This document shows positions 43,360 to 52,644 of a stretch of DNA of 64,000 nt, one piece after another (the first letter of the stretch is position 1; each line of letters opens with the position of its first letter). Source of the DNA: an uncultured Eubacteriales bacterium (GTDB lineage: Bacteria; Bacillota; Clostridia; Oscillospirales; Acutalibacteraceae). A program made the position numbers and the translations under genes. The DNA is taken from NCBI GenBank assembly GCA_934729465.1, contig CAKVEP010000006.1:35354-99353 (forward strand), read 5' to 3'. The notes under the pieces are model-generated. The model was given only the letters and a program-made list of their open reading frames with translations, searched no databases and had not been told where the DNA came from.

Positions 43360-43391
43360 AAAACTTACGTCTTTAAAGACGTAAGTTTTTT
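43358..43391. terminator. Bidirectional terminator between yebC and the small secreted protein gene
   Basis: AAAAACTTACGTCTTT is followed by its exact reverse complement, giving a 16-bp-arm palindrome with A and T tails between two converging stops. Confidence 0.9.
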
Positions 43392-43392
43392 T

Positions 43393-43647
43393 CTATATTA
43401 TATATCTTACTTTATTTAGCATGAGTTCAGATTTAGATTTTTTTCTAAAGCTGTCGTGCGTTTTTTTGACGTTTTCCCACCTTGTATCACGCTTTTTCCT
43501 TGAAGAACGTCTTTCGTTTTCAATCACTTGTTCAATAGTCAAATTAGGCTTTACTTTCTTTGTAATTGCCGCTTTTGCATTATTTGACGTAAATGTAAAC
43601 ATCGACAACCCCACAACACCTAGTAACATTTTAAATGATAATTTCAT
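43393..43647 (-). CDS. Small basic secreted protein of unknown function
   Basis: The 84 residues start with a signal peptide: MKLSFK, hydrophobic MLLGVVGLSMFTF, then NNAKA-AI as the likely cleavage site. The predicted mature part of about 58 residues is strongly basic (RRSSRKKRDTRW, RKKSKS) and without Cys. AAAGGAG lies about eleven bases upstream of the ATG. It lies between yebC and an ABC exporter operon with no obvious link to either. No family is recognised. It could bind nucleic acid or anionic wall polymers, or act as a peptide effector. Confidence 0.6.
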   Translation of the reverse strand: MKLSFKMLLGVVGLSMFTFTSNNAKAAITKKVKPNLTIEQVIENERRSSRKKRDTRWENVKKTHDSFRKKSKSELMLNKVRYII

Positions 43648-43678
43648 ACTTTACATATCTCCTTTTTATAATAATTTG

Positions 43679-45568
43679 TCAATCTACATTTAAAAACTGG
43701 CTGTTATACATATTAAAGTAAACTCCCTCTTTATTCATCAAAGAATCATGAGTTCCCTTTTCAACAATTTTTCCGTCTTTCATCACTATAACAACATCTG
43801 CGTTACGTATAGTACTAAGCCTATGAGCAACAATAAATGAGGTTCTGTCCTTTATTAGATTTTTCATAGCATTTTGTATATTAATTTCAGTTCGCGTGTC
43901 AACTGAACTTGTTGCTTCATCCAAAATTAATATTTTTGGATTATAGAGTATTGCCCTTGCTATTGTTATTAACTGTTTCTGACCTTGCGAAAGATTATCC
44001 ACTTCTTCATTTATCATGGTTTTGTACCCATCTGGGAGCGTTAACACAAAATGTTCAACCTCAGCAAGCCTTGCCGCTTCAATTACTTCCTCATCTGATG
44101 CGTCAAGTTTTCCATATCTTATATTTTCCATTATGGTGTCGTTGTAAAGCCATGCATCCTGAAACACCGCTCCAAACAAAGCTCTTAATTCGGATTTTTT
44201 ATATTCTCTTATGTCGTGTCCGTCTATCGATATACTTCCGCTGTTGAGTTCATAAAATCTCATAAGTAATTTTAGTATCGTAGTTTTTCCTGCGCCCGTC
44301 TCTCCGACTATTGCTACAGTTTGCCCTGACTCAACATTTAACGAAAAATTATCTATTATTTTATTTTTGTCATCATATCCAAAGCAAACGTCTGAAAACG
44401 ACACATCTCCCTTTATACAAACAGTATTTTGTCTGGTCATAGCGTCCACTTGGTCGCCTATTTCTAAACAATTCTCGCTATCTTGTACTTCTTCTTCCTC
44501 TGCAAAAAATTTAAACACTCTGTCTGATGCCGCTAATGTTTGCTGCAATATACTAGACACTTGAGAAATTTCCACTAACGGACTCATAAATTGTCCTGTA
44601 TAAGCAATAAACGCTGATATACTTCCTATATCCATGCCCTTTTTGATAGCTAAGTATCCTCCCATCACGCACATTGATATATACATCAAGTTTGAAGACA
44701 AGCTCATAATTGGTGCTATTAGCCCGGATATAAACTGTGATTTCCACGAAGTATTGTACATAACGTTATTATAATTGTCAAATTTATTTATTGAGTCCTG
44801 TTCGCCGTTGAAGGCTTTCATTATTTTATGTCCGGAATACATTTCTTCTATATGTCCGTTAATATGCCCCAAATGCTCTTGATAATCTTTAAAGTAAGTT
44901 TGCGCTTTCTTTGCTATAAGCGCAACAAAAATCACAGAAACCGGCAATATTGCAAACGATAAAAGCGTCATTTCCCAGCTTATACTAAACATCATATAAA
45001 GCGTTCCAACTAGCATAATTATTGAAGATATTATCTGATTTATGCTCTGAGTTAAAGTCGAACTCATCATATCAACGTCATTCGTTACGCACGACAGCAC
45101 TTCTCCATAACTTGACTTATTGAAGTACTTTAAAGGCAAACGGCTTATTTTTTGAGATATTTCCTCTCTAAGCCTATACGTAACCTTAACAGACATTCCT
45201 GTCATGAGATAACTACTAACACACGTTGCCAGCGCTGATACGGAATACAATATCACAAGTTTTGACAATATCCCAAAAACAGCGTCAAAATCTATGCCCG
45301 TTCCCACACCTGAAATCTTTGCCGCCGCCCCTTCAGACAGTTTAGTTATGGCTTCTCCTGAAATTTTAGGTCCGAACACCGAAATAAGCGTACTAACAAT
45401 AACCAGAATAAACACTATAAATAATTGTACTTTATACTCCGAAACATACCCTAATAATTTTTTTAACGTATCTTTTGTTTGAATATCTTTTTTACTTGAC
45501 TTATTATTATTCTCTATATCATTTTTAACTTCTTTTTCGCTATTTACTTTCTCTTCAACAACATTCAT
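43679..45568 (-). CDS. ABC exporter subunit, canonical ATPase
   Basis: This type I half-transporter (629 residues) has a polar N-terminal extension of about 45 residues, six transmembrane helices, and an ATPase domain with Walker A VGETGAGKTT, signature LSQGQ, Walker B ILILDEATSSVD and the H-loop AHRLST. Its start overlaps the end of the 755-residue partner as ATGA, so they form a heterodimer. The family exports lipids, peptides or drugs. There is no C39 domain, so it is not itself a leader-peptide-processing exporter. Confidence 0.93.
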   Translation of the reverse strand: MNVVEEKVNSEKEVKNDIENNNKSSKKDIQTKDTLKKLLGYVSEYKVQLFIVFILVIVSTLISVFGPKISGEAITKLSEGAAAKISGVGTGIDFDAVFGILSKLVILYSVSALATCVSSYLMTGMSVKVTYRLREEISQKISRLPLKYFNKSSYGEVLSCVTNDVDMMSSTLTQSINQIISSIIMLVGTLYMMFSISWEMTLLSFAILPVSVIFVALIAKKAQTYFKDYQEHLGHINGHIEEMYSGHKIMKAFNGEQDSINKFDNYNNVMYNTSWKSQFISGLIAPIMSLSSNLMYISMCVMGGYLAIKKGMDIGSISAFIAYTGQFMSPLVEISQVSSILQQTLAASDRVFKFFAEEEEVQDSENCLEIGDQVDAMTRQNTVCIKGDVSFSDVCFGYDDKNKIIDNFSLNVESGQTVAIVGETGAGKTTILKLLMRFYELNSGSISIDGHDIREYKKSELRALFGAVFQDAWLYNDTIMENIRYGKLDASDEEVIEAARLAEVEHFVLTLPDGYKTMINEEVDNLSQGQKQLITIARAILYNPKILILDEATSSVDTRTEINIQNAMKNLIKDRTSFIVAHRLSTIRNADVVIVMKDGKIVEKGTHDSLMNKEGVYFNMYNSQFLNVD

Positions 45569-47832
45569 ACTAACGCCTCCTCTGGTAATTGAGATAAGGC
45601 TATCTCCCTATAAACTCCACAACTTTCCATCAACTCTTCATGAGTGCCTACTCCTGCTATTTTACCATCGTTAAGCACTACTATTTTATCAGCTTTCATT
45701 ATCGTTCCTATCCTTTGAGATACAATCAATACTGTTGCATCTTTTGTGTATTTCAAAAGAGCCTTCCTTAATTCCGCTTCTGTTTTAAAGTCCAGAGCTG
45801 AAAAACTATCATCAAATATGTAAATTCCGGCATCTTTTACGAGTGCTCTCGCTATAGAAAGCCTTTGACGCTGACCTCCTGAAACATTATTTCCGCCTTG
45901 CGAAATCTCCATTTTAATACCGTCTTCTTGCTTATTCACAAACGATTTCATTTGAGCTATTTCTATACACTCTTTCATTTTTTCATCGCTACATTTATTC
46001 TTCCCGTACTTTAAATTAGACTCTATATCTCCGGAAAACAACACTCCTTTTTGCGAAACAAATCCTATTTTTTCTCGTAATTCAGTCTGTTTTAAGTCTT
46101 TTACATTTATTCCTCCGACTAATACTTCCCCTTCTGTCACATCGTAGAACCTTGGAATCAAATTAACAAGGGTTGATTTTCCAGAGCCTGTCGACCCTAT
46201 TATAGCTGTAACTTCGCCGTGGTTTGCTTTAAAGCTTATATTGCTTACAACATTTTCTTTTGCTCCTGTATATTTAAAACTTACATTTTTAAATTCTATA
46301 TCTCCAATGAATTTACTCGGAAAATGTTTTGGATTTTCAGGGTCTTTAACTGACGTTTCCTTTTCTAAAATCTCACACACTCTATTAATTGAAACCATTT
46401 CTCTTGGTAACATCATAAAGATTGTCATAAGCATCAAAAACGACCCTATCACCATAGACGCATACTGCATAAATGCTAGCATATCGCCAACCTGCATACT
46501 TGAATTTTCTATCTCATATGCTCCAAGCCATATTATTAGCACATTTATAAGATTCATAAATATCATCAAAATAGGCGACATAAACATAGTTACCCTATTC
46601 ACAAATAATGATATATCAGTAAGCTTTAAATTGGCTTTCTTAAAACGCTCTTCTTCAAAATAGCTTGTCCCGAACAATTTTATTACCATCGTTCCCATTA
46701 AACGTTCTCTTATAATCAAATTAAACTTATCTAATAATTTTTGAATAATCTTAACCTTTGGTATTATTAAAGCAAACGCTCCTGCAACTATCAAAGTTGA
46801 AACTATCGCTCCTAATGCTATAGTCCAACTTAACGACACGCTCTTTTTAAGTGCCATAATCAATCCGCCTGCAAGCATTAGTGGAGGCGAAACAAGCTGG
46901 ATGAATGTTAAAAGTACCTCTTGAACCTGTGATACATCATTAGTTGTCCTCGTTATCAACGACGATGTTGACATCTCATCAAACTCTTTATTAGAGAAAC
47001 TTTCTATTTTATTAAACACGTCGCTGCGCAGTTTCATAGATATTCCCGCCGACATCTTAGAAGACAAATAACTTTCATATATCGTTATTATCATTGACAA
47101 TATAGTTATCACAAGCATTATTGCTCCAATTTTTAATATGTAAGCATTTTGATTTTTAACCATATCAAATTTTAATTCTTTGTAAAATTGCTTATTGAGC
47201 ATAGCCGAAGTTTGCTTTAGGTCTATATTATTTTCGTTATTCTCAGATAATTCCTTTATATTGCTTTCAGTTAATTTTTTCGCTTCACTTTCAACTGAAT
47301 ATGCAACGTCTAAATTTATATTGTAATATTTATTATCGTTGCCCTCTGCCACAGCACTTTCTTTACCATTTTGCTTTATATAATTAATCGCCGCCAATGA
47401 CGCCTTTTCAAAGCAATCGTTTAATTTTTCAACATTTTCACTTTGAGATTTTTTTAACACATATATTGAAGTTTCATTAATAAGAGGGTAAACTTCATTT
47501 ATTTCTCGTTTTTTTAAGGTTTGTCTTTCAACATTAAAATCACTGTAACCATCATCTATTTCCTTTTTCCCTATTAATTCATAGCTACCAGACACTAATC
47601 TTTTTTGGTCTTTTGTCATAAATGTGGTTATTAAGTCATACGCCTGTGTCGAAAGTGCATTTGGTGTTGCAATTTCTATCCCACTTTGTCTTATTCCAAC
47701 GTCCACGATTTCCGCCATAAATGTTGGCATAAACAACGAACATATTTGCTGCAAAAACATTGATAATATTAAAAATAAAATTGTAAATTTGTAAGGCAAT
47801 AAATATTTTGCCAAACGCTTAAATCTATTCAT
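45565..47832 (-). CDS. ABC exporter subunit with large ectodomain and degenerate Walker B
   Basis: This partner half-transporter has 755 residues because about 170 extra residues (about 50-225) are inserted after the first transmembrane helix and should face outside. They are rich in Asn, Lys and Glu. The ATPase domain has GSTGSGKST, signature VSGGQRQRLS, and IYIFDDSFSALD, where the catalytic Glu after the Walker B Asp is Asp. The H-loop His is replaced by Gln (SQRIGT). One of the two ATP sites of the heterodimer is therefore expected to be weak, as in many asymmetric exporters. It follows prmA by 18 bases. Confidence 0.92.
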   Translation of the reverse strand: MNRFKRLAKYLLPYKFTILFLILSMFLQQICSLFMPTFMAEIVDVGIRQSGIEIATPNALSTQAYDLITTFMTKDQKRLVSGSYELIGKKEIDDGYSDFNVERQTLKKREINEVYPLINETSIYVLKKSQSENVEKLNDCFEKASLAAINYIKQNGKESAVAEGNDNKYYNINLDVAYSVESEAKKLTESNIKELSENNENNIDLKQTSAMLNKQFYKELKFDMVKNQNAYILKIGAIMLVITILSMIITIYESYLSSKMSAGISMKLRSDVFNKIESFSNKEFDEMSTSSLITRTTNDVSQVQEVLLTFIQLVSPPLMLAGGLIMALKKSVSLSWTIALGAIVSTLIVAGAFALIIPKVKIIQKLLDKFNLIIRERLMGTMVIKLFGTSYFEEERFKKANLKLTDISLFVNRVTMFMSPILMIFMNLINVLIIWLGAYEIENSSMQVGDMLAFMQYASMVIGSFLMLMTIFMMLPREMVSINRVCEILEKETSVKDPENPKHFPSKFIGDIEFKNVSFKYTGAKENVVSNISFKANHGEVTAIIGSTGSGKSTLVNLIPRFYDVTEGEVLVGGINVKDLKQTELREKIGFVSQKGVLFSGDIESNLKYGKNKCSDEKMKECIEIAQMKSFVNKQEDGIKMEISQGGNNVSGGQRQRLSIARALVKDAGIYIFDDSFSALDFKTEAELRKALLKYTKDATVLIVSQRIGTIMKADKIVVLNDGKIAGVGTHEELMESCGVYREIALSQLPEEALV

Positions 47833-47850
47833 TTTTTCGCCACCTTTACT

Positions 47851-48768
47851 TTATTTTTGTTTTACCGCAATGGCAAACCAGCCTTTGCTTTCCTTTTCGT
47901 CTATGATATCAAACTTATCTTTTAAGGCGTTTTTCACGTCATTTACTCTCATATCTATTATCCCACTCATAATAAATATCGAGTTTTCTTTCATGTAATT
48001 TTCAACATCATCCACTAATTTAATTATAACATCTGCCACTATATTTGCTAATATTAAATCAAATTTACCATTAATTTTCTCTGTTAAACTACCTTGAATC
48101 GCTTCGAATTGTTCACTAACACCATTTAATTTTGCATTATCCGCAGCCACCTTCACAGAAATTTCATCTATGTCAACGCCAACCGCATTTTTAGCTCCCA
48201 AAAGCAGAGATGCAACCGACAATATTCCACTTCCACAACCAACGTCTAAAACCTCGTCTCCTTTATTTACATACTTTTCTAATAATTCTAAACACAGTCT
48301 TGTGGTTTCGTGAGTCCCAGTCCCAAAAGCCATCCCCGGTTCTATGTTTAACACTGCTCTGCCTTCAGACTCATAGTCGTCTATCCATATCGGTCTTATT
48401 AAAAGTTTGTTTCCAACCGGAGTAGGTTTAAAATATTTTTTCCAATTATTTGCCCAGTCGCTGTCCTTACAAGCGCTGTTCTCTATTTTATAATCTATGT
48501 TTTGAGATTTTAGTCTTTCATTAAGAAACTCAAGCGCTTCACTTGGACTTTCCTCAGGACTTATATACATATGAACTATACTCTCGCTTGGATTTTTATC
48601 AAGTAGTTCTTCGTCTATTAAATCTATTTTCGCTATTTCTTCAACTTCTTCTCTCAATTTAGAGTAATCCTCAACATATATTCCGCATGGCGAAACCATA
48701 TAGGCTATATTGTTTACCACATCTAAATCTTTAACGTTTATTTTTACTTTTATTTCCGTCCAATCCAT
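47851..48768 (-). CDS. prmA: Ribosomal protein L11 methyltransferase
   Basis: This S-adenosylmethionine enzyme methylates L11. An N-terminal substrate domain covers about 1-130, then PGMAFGTGTHETTRLCLELL and the SAM motif VLDVGCGSGILSV, followed by DLILANIVADVI, in 305 residues. GGAGG is upstream. In Firmicutes it commonly follows dnaJ, as here, but a terminator-like hairpin lies between. The ABC exporter genes follow directly. Confidence 0.96.
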   Translation of the reverse strand: MDWTEIKVKINVKDLDVVNNIAYMVSPCGIYVEDYSKLREEVEEIAKIDLIDEELLDKNPSESIVHMYISPEESPSEALEFLNERLKSQNIDYKIENSACKDSDWANNWKKYFKPTPVGNKLLIRPIWIDDYESEGRAVLNIEPGMAFGTGTHETTRLCLELLEKYVNKGDEVLDVGCGSGILSVASLLLGAKNAVGVDIDEISVKVAADNAKLNGVSEQFEAIQGSLTEKINGKFDLILANIVADVIIKLVDDVENYMKENSIFIMSGIIDMRVNDVKNALKDKFDIIDEKESKGWFAIAVKQK

Positions 48769-48863
48769 AAAAAAACCTCCACCTTAATAATACATTGTAT
48801 ATATTTAATTGTAACATATTATTCGATTTTTTTATACATGTATTTTTATAAAACATATAAAAA

Positions 48864-48893
48864 TTACACACCATACTTAATTTTGGTGTGTAA
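48864..48893 (-). terminator. Terminator after dnaJ
   Basis: On the minus strand TTACACACCA and TGGTGTGTAA form a 10-bp stem followed by TTTTTAT. Confidence 0.75.
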
Positions 48894-48910
48894 AAATAAA
48901 ACAATTATTA

Positions 48911-50068
48911 TTAATTTCCGAATATTTCCTTTATTTTGTCAAAAAAACCTTTTCTTTTTTGATAATTTTTGTCACTAGACTGCTTATCAAATTCATAAAG
49001 AATTTCTTTTTGCTTATCCGTAAGATGTCTCGGCACTTCTATAACGGCTCTCACATACTGGTCACCTTTTCCTCTTCCGTTCAGATGCGTTATACCTTTT
49101 CCTTTTAATTTAAATATGTCTCCGGGCTGAGTGCCTTCGTGAATTTGATATTGTACCTTACCATCTAAAGTTGGGACGGTAACTTCGCTGCCCAATGCCG
49201 CCTGAATAAACGTTATAGGCATATCACACCACACATCATCGCCTTTTCTTTCAAATATCGGGTGTGTTCTAACATTTATATAAACATGCAAATCCCCAGA
49301 CGGCCCACCTTTAACCCCTGAATTTCCATGTCCCTTAACGTTAAGTATTTGGTCATTATTTATTCCTGCGGGTATGTTAATTTCAACCTCTTTATGATTT
49401 TTCACTCTGCCTTGACCAGAACATTTTTTACACGGATTATCTATTACTTTACCTGTTCCTCCGCATTTATTACACGTTCTGGCTGTTTGCATTACGCCAA
49501 ACGGTGTTCTTTGACTAACCCTTATTTGACCTGTTCCTCCGCAGTCAGGGCACGTTTTTGGAGAGCTACCTTTTTGTGCTCCCGTTCCTCCGCAGTCCGG
49601 ACAAGTGTCTACCTTCTGATAAGACACCTTTTTCTTACAACCTTTTGCTGCCTCTTCAAACGTTATAGCAAGCTCAATGTCTATATCCGAGCCCTTTCTT
49701 GGACCATTATAATTAGACTGTCTTGACCCTCCAAAACCTCCGAAAAAGCTACTGAATATATCACCAAGGTCTATGTCTTGTCCAAACGGACTTCCTCCAT
49801 AGCTGTATCTTCCTCCGCCACTTCCTGCTCCGTAGTTCGGGTCAACTCCCGCATGACCAAATTGGTCGTATTTTGCACGCTTGTTCTTATCAGACAAAAC
49901 CTCATAAGCTTCATTTACTTCCTTAAATTTCGCTTCGGCCTCTTTATCGCCCGGGTGTAAATCCGGGTGATACTTTTTTGCCATCTTCCTGTATGCTTTT
50001 TTTATTTCGTCATCAGACGCTCCTTTTTGAACTCCTATAACGTCGTAAAAATCTCGTTTTTCTGCCAA
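48911..50068 (-). CDS. dnaJ: Chaperone DnaJ
   Basis: This co-chaperone stimulates DnaK ATPase. The J domain has KKYHPDLHPGD, followed by a Gly/Ser-rich linker, then four zinc motifs CPDCGGTG, CPDCGGTG, CNKCGGTG and CKKCSGQG, and the C-terminal substrate domains, in 385 residues. The start is TTG after GGAGTGAG. It is the last chaperone gene of the hrcA-grpE-dnaK-dnaJ operon. Confidence 0.97.
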   Translation of the reverse strand: MAEKRDFYDVIGVQKGASDDEIKKAYRKMAKKYHPDLHPGDKEAEAKFKEVNEAYEVLSDKNKRAKYDQFGHAGVDPNYGAGSGGGRYSYGGSPFGQDIDLGDIFSSFFGGFGGSRQSNYNGPRKGSDIDIELAITFEEAAKGCKKKVSYQKVDTCPDCGGTGAQKGSSPKTCPDCGGTGQIRVSQRTPFGVMQTARTCNKCGGTGKVIDNPCKKCSGQGRVKNHKEVEINIPAGINNDQILNVKGHGNSGVKGGPSGDLHVYINVRTHPIFERKGDDVWCDMPITFIQAALGSEVTVPTLDGKVQYQIHEGTQPGDIFKLKGKGITHLNGRGKGDQYVRAVIEVPRHLTDKQKEILYEFDKQSSDKNYQKRKGFFDKIKEIFGN

Positions 50069-50112
50069 AAGTTCTCACTCCTTAAATACGCAAAACAATT
50101 CTTGTTTACCGT

Positions 50113-50149
50113 ATAAATCCCTCTGTCGCATGGCAACGGAGGGATTTAT
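50113..50149 (-). promoter_or_regulatory. Hairpin between dnaK and dnaJ
   Basis: ATAAATCCCTC and GAGGGATTTAT form a perfect 11-bp stem around a 15-base loop in the 117-base gap. On the transcribed strand it is followed by ACGG and not a T run, so an mRNA-stability or processing element is more likely than a terminator. Confidence 0.5.
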
Positions 50150-50185
50150 GGTCTAAATTCTCTGTCTTAACAAACTTTATAGCAT

Positions 50186-52030
50186 TTATTTGTTATTGTC
50201 AACATCTTTGTAATCAGCGTCATACACATTTTGTCCGTCATTTGCCTGACCTTGTGCTTGACCACCCTGACCTGCTTGTGATGCATCTTGCTGAGGAGCT
50301 GCTTTTTGATACATCTTTGTTGATACTTCATACATTACTTTTTGTAACTCTTCCATATCTTTTTTAATGTTTTCAACGTTATTTGTTGCGATTGTATCTT
50401 TAAGCGCTTTAACCTTTTGTTCTAAGTTTTCTTTGTCTGCGCTTTCGATTTTCTCTCCACCGTCTTTTATCAATTTTTCTACTGAGTAACATAGATTTTC
50501 TGCTTGGTTTTTAGTTTCAACCTCTTCACGGCGTTTTTTGTCTTCCTCAGCATATTGCTCTGCGTTTTTAACTGCTTTTTCTATGTCTTCCTTAGACATA
50601 TTTGTGCTTGAGCTGATAGTAATATTTTGTTCTTTGCCTGTGCCTAAGTCCTTGGCGTGAACATTTACTATACCATTTGCATCTATGTCGAAAGTTACTT
50701 CGATTTGTGGAATTCCACGTGGAGCAGGAGCTATACCGTCCAATTTGAATAGTCCGAGTTGCTTGTTGTCACGAGCAAATTCACGCTCACCTTGAAGCAC
50801 ATTTACTTCTACTTGAGTTTGACCGTCTGCTGCTGTTGAGAATATTTGACTCTTTTTGGTTGGGATTGTTGTGTTTCTTTCAATTATTTTTGTCATAACG
50901 CCGCCCATCGTTTCAATACCAAGTGACAGAGGGGTTACGTCTAATAATAGTAATCCTTCAACTTCTCCTCCGAGAACACCTGCTTGTAATGCCGCTCCGA
51001 TTGCAACACATTCATCAGGATTTATTCCCTTAAACGGCTCTTTGCCTATAAATGATTTAACAGCTTCTTGAACTGCTGGTATTCTTGAAGAACCACCAAC
51101 CATTAATACTTTGTCTATTTCAGAGATTGACAAACCTGAATCTTTAAGAGCTTGACGAACAGGTCCCATTGTATTTTCAACCAAGTCGGCTGTTAATTCG
51201 TTGAACTTTGCTCTTGAAAGAGTTAAATCTAAATGCTTAGGTCCTGTTGCATCTGCTGTTATAAATGGTAGATTAATTGATGCTGAGGTCATACCTGAAA
51301 GTTCGATTTTTGCTTTTTCTGCAGCTTCCTTTAATCTTTGCATTGCCATTTTGTCTGACTTTAAGTCTACTCCTGTTTCTGCCTTAAATGAGTTTACCAT
51401 CCAGTCTATTATTCTTTGATCGAAGTCGTCGCCGCCCAAACGGTTGTTACCTGCTGTTGCCAATACTTCTTGAACTCCGTCGCCCATTTCGATTATAGAC
51501 ACATCGAACGTTCCTCCACCTAAGTCATACACCATTACCTTTTGGTCTGTTTCTTTGTCTATACCATAAGAAAGAGCTGCTGCTGTTGGCTCATTGATTA
51601 TTCTCTTTACTTCTAATCCTGCTATTTTTCCTGCGTCTTTTGTTGCTTGACGTTGAGCGTCTGTAAAGTAAGCCGGTACTGTTATTACAGCTTCTGTTAC
51701 TTTATCTCCTAAATAAGCTTCTGCATCTGATTTTAATTTTTGAAGTATCATAGCTGATATTTCTTGAGGAGTATAAGCTTTTCCGTCTATGTTTACTTTG
51801 TATCCTGTACCCATTTCTCTCTTAATTGAAATTACAGTACGGTCAGGGTTCGTTATTGACTGACGTTTTGCTACTTGACCTACCATTCTTTCGCCCGTCT
51901 TTGAAAATGCCACAACAGATGGCGTTGTTCTTGCTCCTTCAGCGTTTGCAATTACTTTAGGTTCTCCACCTTCTATTACTGCCACACATGAATTTGTTGT
52001 TCCTAAATCTATACCAATTGTCTTTGCCAT
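50186..52030 (-). CDS. dnaK: Chaperone DnaK (Hsp70)
   Basis: This ATP-dependent chaperone starts with GIDLGTTNSCVAVIEGG and has VPAYFTDAQRQATKDAG, VYDLGGGTFDVSI and VGGSSRIPAV. A substrate-binding domain follows, and the Gln/Gly/Ala-rich tail ends NVYDADYKDVDNNK. The 614 residues include the Gram-positive-type deletion in the N-domain. AGGAGG is upstream of the ATG. Confidence 0.98.
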   Translation of the reverse strand: MAKTIGIDLGTTNSCVAVIEGGEPKVIANAEGARTTPSVVAFSKTGERMVGQVAKRQSITNPDRTVISIKREMGTGYKVNIDGKAYTPQEISAMILQKLKSDAEAYLGDKVTEAVITVPAYFTDAQRQATKDAGKIAGLEVKRIINEPTAAALSYGIDKETDQKVMVYDLGGGTFDVSIIEMGDGVQEVLATAGNNRLGGDDFDQRIIDWMVNSFKAETGVDLKSDKMAMQRLKEAAEKAKIELSGMTSASINLPFITADATGPKHLDLTLSRAKFNELTADLVENTMGPVRQALKDSGLSISEIDKVLMVGGSSRIPAVQEAVKSFIGKEPFKGINPDECVAIGAALQAGVLGGEVEGLLLLDVTPLSLGIETMGGVMTKIIERNTTIPTKKSQIFSTAADGQTQVEVNVLQGEREFARDNKQLGLFKLDGIAPAPRGIPQIEVTFDIDANGIVNVHAKDLGTGKEQNITISSSTNMSKEDIEKAVKNAEQYAEEDKKRREEVETKNQAENLCYSVEKLIKDGGEKIESADKENLEQKVKALKDTIATNNVENIKKDMEELQKVMYEVSTKMYQKAAPQQDASQAGQGGQAQGQANDGQNVYDADYKDVDNNK

Positions 52031-52075
52031 AATAAAATTCCTCCTAAATAATATATGTTAATTAAAATTTTAAGC

Positions 52076-52621
52076 TTAATTTGTTACTTGAACCATTGCA
52101 TGACGTATAACTCTATCTCTTAATTTGTACCCCTTCTGGAACACTCCCGACACTAAATTATCTTTCTCATTTTCATCGTCTATATGAGACACAGCATTAT
52201 GAATATTTGGATTAAATTCTTCTCCAACCTCTCCAAAAGCTTCCACTCCCATTTTTTTAAGTGTACCGTCTAGCTGATTTTTTACAAGTTCTATTCCTTT
52301 TTTGTATTCCTCTCCGGCTCCGTCAAGCGACTTAACTGCTAATTCCAAGCTGTCTATAACCGGTAAAATACTTTGAAGTGTTGAGATAGTTGCGTCTGAG
52401 TATATAGCAGCTTTTTCCTTCTCTGTTCTTTTTCTGAAATTTTCATACTCTGCCGCCGTCCTCAATAATTTATCCTTATATTTGGATACCTCTTCTTTTA
52501 ATTTATTTATTTCATCTTCCTTTTCATCTTTTTCGTCTTCTTCCTTAACTTCCTCCACCTCATTTTCGACTGTTTCATTGGTGTCTTCGGTTGAAGCTTC
52601 GTTAAATTTCTTCTTCTCCAA
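52076..52621 (-). CDS. grpE: Nucleotide exchange factor GrpE
   Basis: This exchange factor releases ADP from DnaK. It has a highly acidic, Glu/Asp/Lys-rich N-terminal coiled coil, then LLRTAAEYENFRKRTEKEK and the C-terminal beta domain (QKGYKLRDRVIRHAMVQV), in 181 residues. The start is TTG after GGGAGAG. It lies between hrcA and dnaK in the CIRCE-controlled operon. Confidence 0.96.
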   Translation of the reverse strand: MEKKKFNEASTEDTNETVENEVEEVKEEDEKDEKEDEINKLKEEVSKYKDKLLRTAAEYENFRKRTEKEKAAIYSDATISTLQSILPVIDSLELAVKSLDGAGEEYKKGIELVKNQLDGTLKKMGVEAFGEVGEEFNPNIHNAVSHIDDENEKDNLVSGVFQKGYKLRDRVIRHAMVQVTN

Positions 52622-52644
52622 TTACACGCTCTCCCTTCTTGTAT

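Noticed and set aside
45565..47832. Exporter for the double-glycine protein
   Set aside because: Neither half-transporter carries an N-terminal C39 peptidase domain and the genes are more than 9 kb from the candidate substrate.
50113..50149. Terminator between dnaK and dnaJ
   Set aside because: The stem is strong but no T run follows on the transcribed strand; kept only as a hairpin of unknown role.
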